The position numbers and the translations under genes are program-made. The notes under the pieces are model-generated. The model was not told the DNA's origin. It made no database searches and worked only from the letters and a program-made list of their open reading frames with translations. Below, one piece after another: positions 34,215-44,319 of a stretch of DNA of 52,448 bases. Each line of letters opens with the position of its first letter. The stretch's first letter is position 1. Origin of the DNA: an uncultured Halieaceae bacterium (GTDB lineage: Bacteria; Pseudomonadota; Gammaproteobacteria; Pseudomonadales; Halieaceae); contig CAJWWJ010000002.1 of assembly GCA_913048575.1 (NCBI GenBank), positions 1 to 52,448 of the forward strand. Direction: 5' to 3'.

Positions 34215-35327
34215 CTATCCGTTGTTCATTCCAGTGACATCGCCCGGTTGGACAATATCGCCTGTGTTATTGCCAAAAGCGTTGCGTTGGTAGGTGAGGA
34301 CCGCGGCCAACTCTACCTCGTTCAGCTGGGCATCAAATGCCTGCATAGCCGTTCCCGCAACGCCCTTCGCGACAATCGCCATGTGCTGCGACAAATCGCC
34401 CATCACGACCGAACTCCCTGCGATCGCATTACCAATACCACCCTCGCCTTGAGCACCGTGGCAAGCAACGCACGCTGTCTCGTAGACCGCTTTTCCCTGC
34501 GCCATCAGCTCGTCGGCAGAGAGCGTTTGCAGGGCGAGCTGGCTTTCGGCCTGTGCAGCGCCGCGTTTGGCGGCCTGCCATGCCTGAAATTCCTCTGGCG
34601 AAACGGCATGCACGACAACCGGCATAAACCCGTGGTAGGCGCCACATAGTTCCGTGCACTGGCCCCGATAAATGCCTTCCTGAGGTACGCGGGTCCACGC
34701 CTCGTTAATAAAGCCCGGAATCGCATCCCGCTTGACCGCAAGCTCCGGCACCCACCACGAGTGAATGACGTCGTTTGCCGTGATCAAGAACCGGACTTTC
34801 GTATTGGTCGGGATCACCAGAGGCTCATCGACCTCGAGCAAGTAGTGGTCGCCTTTGGCTTCCGTGTTGTAAATCTCTTCTTGTGGTGTCGTCAGATTAG
34901 AGAAAAAGGAGATGTTTTCGCCAGTCTCGTCCAAATACTCATACTTCCACTTCCACTGATGTCCTGTGATCAGCACGTCGAGTTCAGCCTCGTCGTTGTC
35001 ATAGACTTCTAACAGCGTTGATGTTGCTGGGACCGCCATAGCGATCAAAATCAAAAACGGCACCACCGTCCAGGCGATCTCTACCTTAGTGCTCTCGTGG
35101 AACTGCGATGCCTCATGCCCACGTGACTTACGATGCGCGTAAATGGAGTAAAACATCACCGCAAAAACGGCGACGCCAATCACAACGCAAATCCACATAA
35201 TCAGCATGTGAAGTTCGAAGATGTCAGCGCCAATCTCGGTAACACCGGGCGACATGTTGACTTGATTTTGTGCAGCCGTAAACGACGCAAACAGTGCCAA
35301 AGGCACTCCTGAGAAGATTCTTCCCAT
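34215..35327 (-). CDS. ctaC: cytochrome c oxidase subunit II with fused C-terminal cytochrome c domain
   Basis: Subunit II accepts electrons at CuA. The ATG at 35327 begins a signal peptide (to about 19, ending FTAAQ) and gives 370 aa; the longer track ORF would start within a few bases of the likely transcription start. Two transmembrane helices precede the cupredoxin domain, whose CuA ligands lie in VIHSWWVPEL and GQCTELCGAYHGFM. A fused cytochrome c domain follows, with heme site CVACHG and a Met region near VAGTAMQAF, as in other gammaproteobacterial caa3-like enzymes. It is the first gene of the operon. Confidence 0.95.
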   Translation of the reverse strand: MGRIFSGVPLALFASFTAAQNQVNMSPGVTEIGADIFELHMLIMWICVVIGVAVFAVMFYSIYAHRKSRGHEASQFHESTKVEIAWTVVPFLILIAMAVPATSTLLEVYDNDEAELDVLITGHQWKWKYEYLDETGENISFFSNLTTPQEEIYNTEAKGDHYLLEVDEPLVIPTNTKVRFLITANDVIHSWWVPELAVKRDAIPGFINEAWTRVPQEGIYRGQCTELCGAYHGFMPVVVHAVSPEEFQAWQAAKRGAAQAESQLALQTLSADELMAQGKAVYETACVACHGAQGEGGIGNAIAGSSVVMGDLSQHMAIVAKGVAGTAMQAFDAQLNEVELAAVLTYQRNAFGNNTGDIVQPGDVTGMNNG

Positions 35328-35397
35328 CGCGTGCGTACTCCATTTGTTGATGTGGCGCCGAACCCCGCGCCACAAAGGGGTGATCAAAAGCGCGGCG

Positions 35398-35403
35398 ATT
35401 ATA
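35398..35403 (-). promoter_or_regulatory. -10 element (TATAAT) for the cta operon
   Basis: On the minus strand a perfect TATAAT lies about 70 bp upstream of the chosen ctaC start; the matching -35 region is poor, so an activator may be needed. Transcription from here would begin near 35391 and leave a leader of about 64 bases, consistent with the ATG at 35327 rather than 35387. The whole 216-bp gap to yheV (35328-35543) holds nothing else I could identify. Confidence 0.45.
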
Positions 35404-35543
35404 ACGAAGTTGCAGTAAAATACATGGTGAGAACTACACAGCTGGCGCGAAATGCACAGGGTATGGCGCGGACTTTATGAAAATTAATGCTTTTTGTGTA
35501 TCCGGTGCATGACTGCAAGTTATAAGTGGGGCAAAGGGGCCGG

Positions 35544-35795
35544 TCAGCCGTCGATGAGTTTGACCGGGTCAGAGGGAGTCTCGACGCGCCTCGCCGCCGC
35601 GCGCGTGACGCGGGTAGCCGGCAGATCAGCCGGTGCAACCGGGCGGGCCTCGACATATCCACAGGCCACGCAACGGCGCTCATCGGCATCCGCGTCGATC
35701 ACAATACGATCTTGTTCCTGACAACTCGGGCAAACGGCACCCGCGACAAAGCGCGGCCGTTGATTGGTGTCAGGCTGAGAATCAGACATACTCAC
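35544..35795 (-). CDS. yheV: YheV-like zinc-ribbon protein (DUF2387)
   Basis: This 83-aa protein matches the YheV/DUF2387 family of small putative metal-binding proteins. The core FVAGAVCPSCQEQDRIVID and RRCVACGYVE supplies two CxxC knuckles, probably binding zinc. The C-terminal tail is rich in Arg, Ala and Pro. Function is unknown. The start may be GTG at 35795 (AAGG four bases upstream) or the ATG two codons later. It is divergent from the gamma-carbonic anhydrase gene and has its own strand unit upstream of the cta operon. Confidence 0.85.
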   Translation of the reverse strand: MSMSDSQPDTNQRPRFVAGAVCPSCQEQDRIVIDADADERRCVACGYVEARPVAPADLPATRVTRAAARRVETPSDPVKLIDG

Positions 35796-35852
35796 GTCGC
35801 CTTAATAATGACGCGCTAGTGTAGCAAGTTAGATTGGCGCAGGAGACCCAGT

Positions 35853-36416
35853 GTGACCCAAATTAATTTCACAGGCGAAGCACATATCCGTGAGGCACTA
35901 GGGGTAACGCCCAGCCTCGGCGCAAGAGTGCTGATTGACCCGACGGCGGTAGTGATGGGTGACGTTTGGCTCGGTGACGATGCCAGCGTATGGCCTCATG
36001 CCGCGATGCGGGGTGATGTGCAGATTATCCGCATTGGCGCACGCACCAACATTCAAGACGGCACCGTGTTGCACGTCACGCATGAGGGGCCCTATAACCC
36101 CGACGGGTATCCATTACACATCGGTGATGATGTCACAGTAGGACACCGAGCATTGCTACATGGTTGCACCGTCGGTCATCGTGTGCTGGTCGGGATGGGC
36201 GCCATTGTTATGGACAAAGTTGTGGTCGAGGATGAGGTGATGATCGCGGCGGGTTCACTGGTCACACCCGGAAAGAGACTCCGCAGCGGGCACCTTTATG
36301 CTGGCAGTCCAGCGCGCGAAGTGCGCGCCCTGTCCGAGAGCGAACAACGCTTCCTGCAATACAGCGCCGATGGTTATGTCTCACTCAAGCAACGATACCT
36401 CGACAACAGCAATTAG
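35853..36416 (+). CDS. yrdA: gamma-carbonic anhydrase-like hexapeptide protein (YrdA family)
   Basis: This 187-aa left-handed beta-helix protein belongs to the gamma-carbonic anhydrase/YrdA family, trimeric metalloproteins that may hydrate CO2. Hexapeptide repeats run through the middle (VMGDVWLGDDASVWPHA, ARTNIQDGTVLHVT, GDDVTVGHRALLHGC). The three metal His are probably those in VLHVTHE and GHRALLHGC. The start is GTG with AGGAG seven bases upstream. It ends 3 bp from the convergent aroE stop. Catalytic activity in this branch is not established. Confidence 0.9.
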   Translation: MTQINFTGEAHIREALGVTPSLGARVLIDPTAVVMGDVWLGDDASVWPHAAMRGDVQIIRIGARTNIQDGTVLHVTHEGPYNPDGYPLHIGDDVTVGHRALLHGCTVGHRVLVGMGAIVMDKVVVEDEVMIAAGSLVTPGKRLRSGHLYAGSPAREVRALSESEQRFLQYSADGYVSLKQRYLDNSN

Positions 36417-36419
36417 GGG

Positions 36420-37271
36420 TCAGTCCCCCGAGGCAGCGCGCAGAGACGACACCACCGATGTGGTCTCTGGGTGTTCACCACGCCAGAGGAAAAAGCTCTC
36501 TGCTGCCTGTTCAACCAGCATGCCCAAACCATCTAAGACTTCCACCACACCGTGAGCGCTCGCCCATTCCATAAAAGGTGTTGGTGCGCGCCCGTAGGCC
36601 ATGTCGTAGGCGCGACACTGTGGCGCGAATGCCATCGAGCTCGATAAAGCGGGCATTTCGTTACTCAAACCGGTACTGGTGCCATTAATAATCAGGTCCC
36701 ATGGCTCTGTCGGTACCTCTTGGTAACCGCCGCCTGAGACAGGTACGGCATCGGAAGTCCACTGCTGGGCTAATTGCTGTGCACGCTCAGGGGTCCGATT
36801 CGCCAAAAATAGGCAGTGCGGGACTTCAGTGAGTAACGCGGGTATCACCCCCCGAACAGCGCCCCCTGCGCCCAATATGAGAATGCGGGCATCGCGCAAA
36901 AGCCAGCCAGCATTGACCGTCATATCAGTCACTAACCCCCGACCGTCCGTGTTATCCGCAATGATGCTGCCGGCCTCGTCACGCGTTAAAAAATTGGCAG
37001 CGCCCGCCGCTTGAGCACGCGGAGAGGCCTGATCCGCTAACGTAAATGCACGCGTCTTAAACGGCAGCGTCACATTCAGACCATGACCTCCGTCGTCAAA
37101 AAACTGCTGGACCCACTGCTCAAACGAATCCACTGCCACCAACACCGCCTGATAATCGATCACCTGATTCGTTTGCTGCGCAAATGCAGAGTGGATAGCC
37201 GGCGATAAGCTGTGGCCAATCGGGTTACCCACGACAGCAAAACGGTCACGGCGCGTTTGCATGCCAGTCAT
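36420..37271 (-). CDS. aroE: shikimate dehydrogenase AroE
   Basis: AroE reduces 3-dehydroshikimate to shikimate with NADPH in aromatic amino acid synthesis. The N-terminal shikimate-binding domain shows FAVVGNPIGHSLSPAIH (about 11-27) and GLNVTLPFKTRAF with the catalytic Lys (about 70-80), then NTDGRGLV. The NADP domain has ILGAGGAVRGVI and ANRTPERA. The track start at 37388 lies inside hemF, so the ATG at 37271 (283 aa) was chosen; a GAGGG-rich stretch precedes it, and an ATG three codons later is an alternative. It follows hemF by 58 bp. Confidence 0.95.
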   Translation of the reverse strand: MTGMQTRRDRFAVVGNPIGHSLSPAIHSAFAQQTNQVIDYQAVLVAVDSFEQWVQQFFDDGGHGLNVTLPFKTRAFTLADQASPRAQAAGAANFLTRDEAGSIIADNTDGRGLVTDMTVNAGWLLRDARILILGAGGAVRGVIPALLTEVPHCLFLANRTPERAQQLAQQWTSDAVPVSGGGYQEVPTEPWDLIINGTSTGLSNEMPALSSSMAFAPQCRAYDMAYGRAPTPFMEWASAHGVVEVLDGLGMLVEQAAESFFLWRGEHPETTSVVSSLRAASGD

Positions 37272-37329
37272 CCCTCTCTTCCCTCGCTCAAGTGGCTGAC
37301 GATCAGTGAGACAGAGACGCAATGACCGG

Positions 37330-38297
<968 letters not shown>

Positions 38298-38302
<5 letters not shown>

Positions 38303-38876
38303 GTCGGACAAGTGTGCCATCCCCTACGCGGCGAATAGTTGATGGCTTACCCGCTTTCTCCAGCATCCCTGGCATAGCCGGTAACGTTACCCCAAAGTAG
38401 CGCCGTAATGACCATAAATAATGGGGTGGGGGTAATCCCGCGGGGTTGGCGCTGGTTGAAACCAAGGGCCCACCAAAGGACTCACTTAACCGCTTGAGTG
38501 GCAACGCTGACGTCACACGAATGGCGACCTCAGTGCTATCCCCCGTGATCCAGTCCGGAAAGACACCCTGATTGGGTACTAACCAAGTGTTGGGGCCTGG
38601 CCACGATGCGCGCACCCGTTGACGCTCATCGGGTGACAGAAAGGACAGCACCCCGTCGAACATTGCTGCATCAGCGGCCACCACAATGAGCCCTTTGTGG
38701 ACTGAGCGCCGTTTGAGGGTCAATAGGTCATGAACCGCCACTTCACTGTAAGGGTCGCAACTGAGCCCCCAAACGCCCTCTGCGGGGCAGGCTACCACCC
38801 CACCGCTATCCAAAACCGAGCGGAGCAACGGCAGGCGCCATTGCGCATAAAATGGAACTTGGTGGAGTGGGCGCAT
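38298..38876 (-). CDS. tsaC: L-threonylcarbamoyladenylate synthase TsaC (YrdC/Sua5 family)
   Basis: TsaC makes threonylcarbamoyl-AMP for the t6A37 modification of ANN-decoding tRNAs. The 192-aa protein is the short YrdC form without the Sua5 extension. Motifs are GGVVACPAEGVWGLSCDP (about 25-42), TLKRRSVHKGLIVV with the conserved KRR...KG, WPGPNTWLV and STSANPAGLPPP. It follows dprA on the same strand (64-bp gap) and precedes hemF, resembling the dprA-tsaC-(qor)-hemF-aroE order of pseudomonads without the qor gene. The ribosome binding site is weak. Confidence 0.94.
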
Positions 38877-38940
38877 AACCGTCGCTCACAGTGAAAGACG
38901 CTATTTTACCGCACCCTGTGGGCAGGGAGCTAACGCACTT

Positions 38941-40098
38941 TTAGCGCTTAGCACCGTAACCTTTTGGGCCCTTTTGTATCCAGCCTTGCACTTCTAGGGC
39001 AGACAAGCACGCCAGACAGCGGTCCACGTCCCAATTAAGTCGCAGCGCTAAGGCCTCAGCTCGATGAGATTCCCGCCCCAACAAAAACAGTATCTCACGC
39101 TGATCCAGCGGCAGTGATTGAGGCTGAGCCGACACAGCGCTGGCGTGACGAGCCACCGACTCGGTCAATAACGGGTCCGGTATCCTGAGATCTAAGCAGT
39201 GGGCAAGATCCTCGGGCGACTGAATGAGTATCGCACCCGCATCGAGAAGATATCGACACCCCGCTCCTTCGGGGTGATAGATCGACCAAGGTAATGTCAT
39301 CACGTCGCGACCCTGATCCGCGGCAGCAGTGGCGGTGATGAGCGTCCCGCTCGGCCGCCCGGCCTCAATTACCAGCGTCGCCTGACTGAATCCCGATAGG
39401 GTCCGATTGCGACGATGAAAATGGTGTTTTCTTGGCGGGGTGCCTAACGGAAATTCACTCACGACAGCACCCGACTTGGCGATATTCGCTGCCAGTTGAC
39501 GGTGTCTTGAGGGGTAGATTTGATCAAGGCCAGAGGGTAATACCGCGATCGTTTTACCCTTTGCAGACAGTGCCGCTTGGTGCGCAACCCCGTCGATGCC
39601 GAGGGCCAAGCCACTCACAACAGTAAGACCTAGCGCAACCGCCGCATGGGTTAAATCCGTCGCAGCGCGTTGCCCATCTAAGGAAGGCTTACGGGTTCCT
39701 ACAACAGACAGTGTGGTGCTTCTTAGGTTATCCAGATCTCCCTGCACAAACAGAAAGGGAGGGCGGTCGCCGCATTCGGCCAGCAGCGGCGGATATAAAG
39801 GATCGCGTATCGTCACAAGATACAGTGACGATGATTTTGGCAGGCAACGCAGCAGTCGATTAGGGCACGCGCTATCGATCATCCCCTGCAAAGACGCCCA
39901 ACCCGCTGGCCGACCATTGGTCTCACTATTCGTCTCACTATGACCAGAACTCGACAGTTCACTGTCGCCCAGTATCGACTCAGGTGATGGCCACCGCTGC
40001 AAAACCTGATCTAACCAACCCGCACCGCGCTCAATCATTTGCGTGAGCGCAATCCAGCGCGCGTCAGCCTGAGCGTCCAGCCCAAATTGGTGTGCCAT
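38941..40098 (-). CDS. dprA: DNA-processing protein DprA (Smf)
   Basis: DprA binds incoming single-stranded DNA and loads RecA during natural transformation, and is also kept in many bacteria not known to transform. The 385-aa protein has an N-terminal helical region, the Rossmann-like DprA core (about 110-310) with SVVGTRKPSLDG, VVSGLALGIDGVAHQAAL and AVLPSGLDQIYP, and a C-terminal winged-helix segment (about 330-385). AGGAG lies five bases before the ATG. It sits between the LysM-protein gene and tsaC, as in pseudomonads. No other competence genes are in this window. Confidence 0.95.
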   Translation of the reverse strand: MAHQFGLDAQADARWIALTQMIERGAGWLDQVLQRWPSPESILGDSELSSSGHSETNSETNGRPAGWASLQGMIDSACPNRLLRCLPKSSSLYLVTIRDPLYPPLLAECGDRPPFLFVQGDLDNLRSTTLSVVGTRKPSLDGQRAATDLTHAAVALGLTVVSGLALGIDGVAHQAALSAKGKTIAVLPSGLDQIYPSRHRQLAANIAKSGAVVSEFPLGTPPRKHHFHRRNRTLSGFSQATLVIEAGRPSGTLITATAAADQGRDVMTLPWSIYHPEGAGCRYLLDAGAILIQSPEDLAHCLDLRIPDPLLTESVARHASAVSAQPQSLPLDQREILFLLGRESHRAEALALRLNWDVDRCLACLSALEVQGWIQKGPKGYGAKR

Positions 40099-40191
40099 GA
40101 AAACTCCTGAAGTCAGTGGTCAAAAACACGACTCGACAATCACATTGCACCGGCGCGCGATGCCCTACGAGCGATGCTGAGGTCGGCTGTT

Positions 40192-41250
40192 TTAAGGGCT
40201 CCGCAGGGCATCGCCGACTGCTAGCGGTCGACTGGCCTCCAGTACCAACCCAAAACTGGCTCGATCAAAGACGGCAAAAACCATCAAGACGCCGGCCCGA
40301 CGATCGGGCAGCACAACTGATTGAGCCGTCAAGGAATCCTCTGCTGGAGGCGGTCGCTGCTGAATCATCAGCACGTCCCCCTCGTGCACCGACTCGCGCG
40401 CACCGCGATTGATCACAACAATATCCAGTGCACCAATCTGTGCCATACCACTGGCAGCCCCAATTATTAGGGCATTTTCGATCATAACGGCCGGCGCCTG
40501 AGGGTGATACGCCGCTTGAGCCATGACCTCCTCAACACCTAACAGGCGGTCACCTAGGCGAATTTCTTGCCGCGCTTGCGTCACCACCAGTGCGCTCAAC
40601 CCCTCTGAACTCAGCAAGCTGTTGACGCTAGCCCGCCCAATATCAGTCATAAAAATGCCGAGGTCCTCCTCGGTCAGAGGGTCGATCAGTGTCGCTTCCT
40701 GTCGCACCAAGTGATAGCTGCCTGTGCTAACCCCAATGTCCCTGCTATAGAGCGTGTCCCCAACACTACTGAGCAAACGGTCGGCGTCAGTCGCCACCAC
40801 ATAGGGGATTTGAGCTAACGCGGCAGATTCAATCACGCGATGCTGCCGCAAAAAAGGCGCAATTTGCGCTTGAGGAATGGCGGGGATGGCCGCATGTAAT
40901 GGGCCACGCCGCAAACTCGGTGATAGCGTCACATCGCCCCGCTCAGTCGCCTTTAGTGTCGGCCTGCCCTCGTCCCAAACAACGCTCAGTTCGTCGCCAG
41001 ACTCAATAGCGTGAGCGTCATCAAGGTGTTCATTACCAGCCCACAGCTCTTGCCACCGCCATGGCTCTCGCAAAAACAGTGATGCAATGTCCCATACTGT
41101 ATCGCCGGGCTGCACGGTGTAGTGTTCGGGAGCAGTCTCGCTCAGCGTTAGTGGTGGCTCTGGTTGCGCAGCATCGAGTCGCGCTGCTGGTATTAATAGT
41201 GTGATCAACAAGCCAGCACGCCCTAAGCGCCCAACTCTGTTCTGCAGCAT
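40192..41250 (-). CDS. secreted LysM-domain protein
   Basis: This 352-aa periplasmic or envelope protein has a signal peptide (LGRAGLLITLLIPAARLDA, about 7-27) and one LysM domain (about 40-90; HYTVQPGDTVWDIAS then WRWQELWAGN), which normally binds peptidoglycan. The remaining 260 residues have no motif I recognise. The track start at 41307 is TTG; the ATG at 41250 gives a normal signal peptide and is preferred. A gene of this kind always seems to stand between def and dprA in pseudomonads (PA0020-like), so its position is conserved although its function is unknown. Confidence 0.85.
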   Translation of the reverse strand: MLQNRVGRLGRAGLLITLLIPAARLDAAQPEPPLTLSETAPEHYTVQPGDTVWDIASLFLREPWRWQELWAGNEHLDDAHAIESGDELSVVWDEGRPTLKATERGDVTLSPSLRRGPLHAAIPAIPQAQIAPFLRQHRVIESAALAQIPYVVATDADRLLSSVGDTLYSRDIGVSTGSYHLVRQEATLIDPLTEEDLGIFMTDIGRASVNSLLSSEGLSALVVTQARQEIRLGDRLLGVEEVMAQAAYHPQAPAVMIENALIIGAASGMAQIGALDIVVINRGARESVHEGDVLMIQQRPPPAEDSLTAQSVVLPDRRAGVLMVFAVFDRASFGLVLEASRPLAVGDALRSP

Positions 41251-41455
41251 CGCAATCCATTTGCTTTTTTCCAAGGCATCCACTCCATTGGCATCAACGC
41301 GACTCAATCCATTGAGAGGCTACCCACCTGCCATCCATGCAGATCAGTGCCATCGCGGTATACTGTCAGTGTGCGAGGCTGTCGAGCACAGGGCAAGACC
41401 AAATCCGAACACTTTTCTACGCTGACGAACACGCTCCGAACCGGACTCACCAAGC
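41251..41455. promoter_or_regulatory. divergent LysM-protein/def intergenic region
   Basis: This 205-bp space separates the LysM-protein gene (minus) from def (plus). TATACT at 41359-41364 resembles a plus-strand -10 for def but has no convincing -35. The first part would be coding if the LysM gene used the TTG at 41307. No hairpin or small ORF of note was seen. Confidence 0.3.
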
Positions 41456-41965
41456 ATGGCGCTACTTCAGATTCTCGAATTTCCTGATCCAAGGCTCCGC
41501 ACACGGGCAGTGCCCGTGGATCAGGTCACTGACCGTATCCAAACGCTGATCGATGATATGTTTGAAACCATGTATACCGCTCCCGGGATCGGGTTGGCAG
41601 CGAGCCAAGTCGATGTGCACGAGCGCATCATCGTGATGGACTTGTCAGACGATCACTCAGCACCTCGGGTCTTTATCAACCCTGAAATCAACGTGATTGA
41701 CGAGGATTTGGGTTCCTATGACGAAGGCTGTCTATCGGTACCCGGTTTTTATGAAACGGTTCAGCGTCCCAAGGTGATCGCCGTGAAAGCCTTAGATCGG
41801 GACGGAAATCCCTTTACCGAAGAACTAGACGGCTTGATGGCTATCTGCCTCCAACACGAGATCGATCACCTTGAAGGAAAGCTCTTTGTCGACTACCTGT
41901 CGGCATTAAAACGGCAACGCATTCGCGGCAAGCTAGTCAAAGATCAAAAGCGCCGCGACTCCTAG
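41456..41965 (+). CDS. def: peptide deformylase
   Basis: Def removes the formyl group from the N-terminal Met of nascent proteins, using Fe2+ or Zn2+. The 169-aa protein has the three motifs: [11 protein letters not shown] (about 44-54), EGCLSVPG (about 89-96, metal Cys) and QHEIDHLEG (about 132-140, metal His pair and catalytic Glu). It is followed immediately by fmt, whose start codon is the first base after the def stop, and then rsmB, giving a typical def-fmt-rsmB operon. No strong ribosome binding site is visible. Confidence 0.97.
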   Translation: MALLQILEFPDPRLRTRAVPVDQVTDRIQTLIDDMFETMYTAPGIGLAASQVDVHERIIVMDLSDDHSAPRVFINPEINVIDEDLGSYDEGCLSVPGFYETVQRPKVIAVKALDRDGNPFTEELDGLMAICLQHEIDHLEGKLFVDYLSALKRQRIRGKLVKDQKRRDS

Positions 41966-42937
41966 ATGACCGCGCCACTGAATATTGTCTTTGCAGGCAC
42001 GCCTGAGTTCGCGGCAGCGCACCTGACCCATTTAATAGCCGGGCCCCATCGGGTCGTCGGCGTATTAACTCAGCCAGATCGACGCGCAGGCCGTGGTAAA
42101 AAGCTGCAACCATCGGCTGTCAAGTCAGTGGCGCTCGACGCCAATATTCCGCTTTGGCAACCCGACACGCTGAGAGACCCGGCAAGCGAGGCACAATTAG
42201 CGGCTTACGATGCAGATGTCATGGTCGTCGTGGCCTACGGCTTGATTCTGCCCGCAGCGATACTGGCCATACCTCGTATCGGCTGTCTTAATGTCCACGC
42301 CTCCCTATTGCCTCGATGGCGCGGCGCTGCGCCGGTACAACGTGCAATAGAAGCTGGGGACCTTAAAACGGGTGTCAGTATTATGGTGATGGAGCCCGGT
42401 CTCGACACGGGGCCGGTCCTACTGCGTAAGGAGGTGGCCATCACCGACAACCATACCGGAGGCACACTACTGGCGGACCTTGAGCGGGTTGGGACACAGG
42501 CGATCACAGAATGCCTCGCGGACATTGCGTCGCGGCTGTTAAGCGCACAAGCGCAGGATGAACAGCAGGTGACTTATGCAGCGAAGATCGAGAAAGCCGA
42601 AACCGGCATCGACTGGGGTCTCGGTGCCATCGAGATCGATCGTAAAGTCCGCGCACTACTGCCCTCACCCGGTTGCTTTACGATGTTGAACGATGATCGA
42701 CTCAAGGTGTGGGCGGCACACGCCCTCGATCAAGCCCACGACGCGGCCCCCGGTGAGATTATGAGCGCCAATCACGACGGACTGAGCGTCGCCTGTGGTG
42801 AGGGTGTTCTGGTGATTACGGAAGCACAAATGCCCGGCGGAAAACCCCAGTCCGTGGCAACACTGCTCAACGGTCATCAAGACAAACTTAAGCTTGGCGC
42901 GCAATTCACCCTCACCGGCAACCGTGCGCATGTCTAG
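41966..42937 (+). CDS. fmt: methionyl-tRNA formyltransferase
   Basis: Fmt formylates initiator Met-tRNA with 10-formyl-THF. The 323-aa protein shows VFAGTPEFAAAHL at the N terminus, QPDRRAGRGKKLQPS, the catalytic region NVHASLLPRWRGAAPVQRA (Asn-His, about 108-126) and MVMEPGLDTGPVLL, followed by the C-terminal OB-fold domain (about 205-323) used for tRNA binding. It directly abuts def and overlaps rsmB by 8 bp, so the three are translationally coupled. Confidence 0.97.
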   Translation: MTAPLNIVFAGTPEFAAAHLTHLIAGPHRVVGVLTQPDRRAGRGKKLQPSAVKSVALDANIPLWQPDTLRDPASEAQLAAYDADVMVVVAYGLILPAAILAIPRIGCLNVHASLLPRWRGAAPVQRAIEAGDLKTGVSIMVMEPGLDTGPVLLRKEVAITDNHTGGTLLADLERVGTQAITECLADIASRLLSAQAQDEQQVTYAAKIEKAETGIDWGLGAIEIDRKVRALLPSPGCFTMLNDDRLKVWAAHALDQAHDAAPGEIMSANHDGLSVACGEGVLVITEAQMPGGKPQSVATLLNGHQDKLKLGAQFTLTGNRAHV

Positions 42938-44222
42938 TGCACGCCAAGTGGCTGCCGACATCATCGGTCGTGTCCTCAGTGGGGAGTCACTGAATCATTT
43001 ACTCCCGGCGGCATTCGATCAGGTAGCTGACGGGCAAAGGCCGCTGTGCCAAGAATTGGTCTATGGCACGCTCAGAGAGTGGCCCATGCTTCAGGGTATT
43101 ATCAACAGCCTGATTAAAAAACCGCTCCGTAAAAAAGATAACGATGTACTCGCATTAATCGGCAGCGCTCTTTACGAATTCACCCAACTCAGCACCCCAA
43201 AACATGCCGTGGTATCCGAAACCGTCAATACCGTTCGACTGATGAAAAAACAGTGGGCATCCGGATTGGTCAATGGCGTCTTACGGTCCTTTCAACGCGC
43301 AGAGCCCCTGTCTGGGTTCGCCCTGACACCAGCGCAACGGCGGGCGTTACCCAGCTGGCTTGACGCGCTCATTGAGCAGGAATATGACGACCACTTAGAC
43401 GCCATTGCGGAGGCATCGCGTCAGCGCCCACCCATGACACTGCGCGTCAATAACATCCGTAACGAGCGGGACACTTACCTAAGCCTGCTAACCGACGCTG
43501 GTCTTTCAGCGCACCCTCACGATCATCTGTGTGACGGTATTACGCTGCAACAACCCGTTGATGTGACCTCATTGCCAGGCTTTTTCGATGGGCTGGTCAG
43601 TGTTCAAGATGGCGCCGCACAGCGCGTGGCCGATCTCATCAACCCACAGCCCGATGAGCGAATTCTTGACGCTTGTGCTGCACCTGGCGGAAAAGCCTGC
43701 CACCTACTTGAACGACAGCCCGGCCTGAAAGAACTCGTTGCTTGTGATGCGAGTGCGGGGCGTTTGCAACGAGTTGCAGACAACACCGAACGACTTGGCC
43801 TGACCTCAACGATTATCGAAGCTGACGCACGTGCACTTCCTTCGGCGATGTTATCACCGGGGTTCGATGCGATTTTGGCAGATGTGCCTTGCTCGGCTAC
43901 CGGGGTGATGCGCCGCAATCCCGACGTCAAGCTCTTGCGCCGAACAGTGGATATCAGTCAGTTCGCTGAACAGCAGTTAGCCATTTTGCAGGGGTTATGG
44001 CCGGCCTTAAAGCCGGGCGGACGACTGCTCTATGTCACCTGCTCAATACTCGATGCTGAAAACGATGCCGTCGTGAAAGCCTTTAGTCGACAACACGAGG
44101 TTCACATCATGCCGATTGTGATGGAACGAGGCATCGCACGGGACGCTGGTTGGCAGGTAATGCCCGAGGTCAACGGTGGCGATGGTCTCTACTTTTCATT
44201 ACTGTCCAAGCCGGCAGATTAA
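42930..44222 (+). CDS. rsmB: 16S rRNA m5C967 methyltransferase RsmB (Sun)
   Basis: RsmB methylates C967 of 16S rRNA. The ATG at 42930 overlaps the fmt stop by 8 bp and fits the family N terminus (SSARQVAADIIGRVL), so the longer track ORF (42894) was trimmed, giving 430 aa. An N-terminal NusB-like RNA-binding domain (about 1-140) precedes the Rossmann methyltransferase domain, with ILDACAAPGGKACHLLE (SAM loop), DVPCSATGVMRRNPD, which carries one of the two catalytic cysteines, and LYVTCSILDAEN with the other. trkA follows after 97 bp. Confidence 0.95.
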   Translation: MSSARQVAADIIGRVLSGESLNHLLPAAFDQVADGQRPLCQELVYGTLREWPMLQGIINSLIKKPLRKKDNDVLALIGSALYEFTQLSTPKHAVVSETVNTVRLMKKQWASGLVNGVLRSFQRAEPLSGFALTPAQRRALPSWLDALIEQEYDDHLDAIAEASRQRPPMTLRVNNIRNERDTYLSLLTDAGLSAHPHDHLCDGITLQQPVDVTSLPGFFDGLVSVQDGAAQRVADLINPQPDERILDACAAPGGKACHLLERQPGLKELVACDASAGRLQRVADNTERLGLTSTIIEADARALPSAMLSPGFDAILADVPCSATGVMRRNPDVKLLRRTVDISQFAEQQLAILQGLWPALKPGGRLLYVTCSILDAENDAVVKAFSRQHEVHIMPIVMERGIARDAGWQVMPEVNGGDGLYFSLLSKPAD

Positions 44223-44319
44223 TCGCTTCGCGTCGGCCGCAACGTGACTAATCCACATGGCGTGGTGGGTTTGACATAGTTTAAGGTGAGGCAGCATCGT
44301 TGAGAGGGTCCAGAGGCCC
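44223..44319 (+). promoter_or_regulatory. possible trkA-trkH promoter
   Basis: The 97-bp gap between rsmB and trkA contains a perfect -35 hexamer TTGACA at 44271-44276, but the region 16-18 bp downstream (GCATCGT) is a poor -10. A promoter is plausible but not proven. A GAGAGGG/AGAGG stretch just before the ATG provides the ribosome binding site. Confidence 0.35.

Noticed and set aside
35399-35689. 96-aa minus-strand ORF overlapping yheV
   Set aside because: It is out of frame with yheV, which has the conserved CxxC zinc-ribbon; no motif seen in the overlapping ORF.
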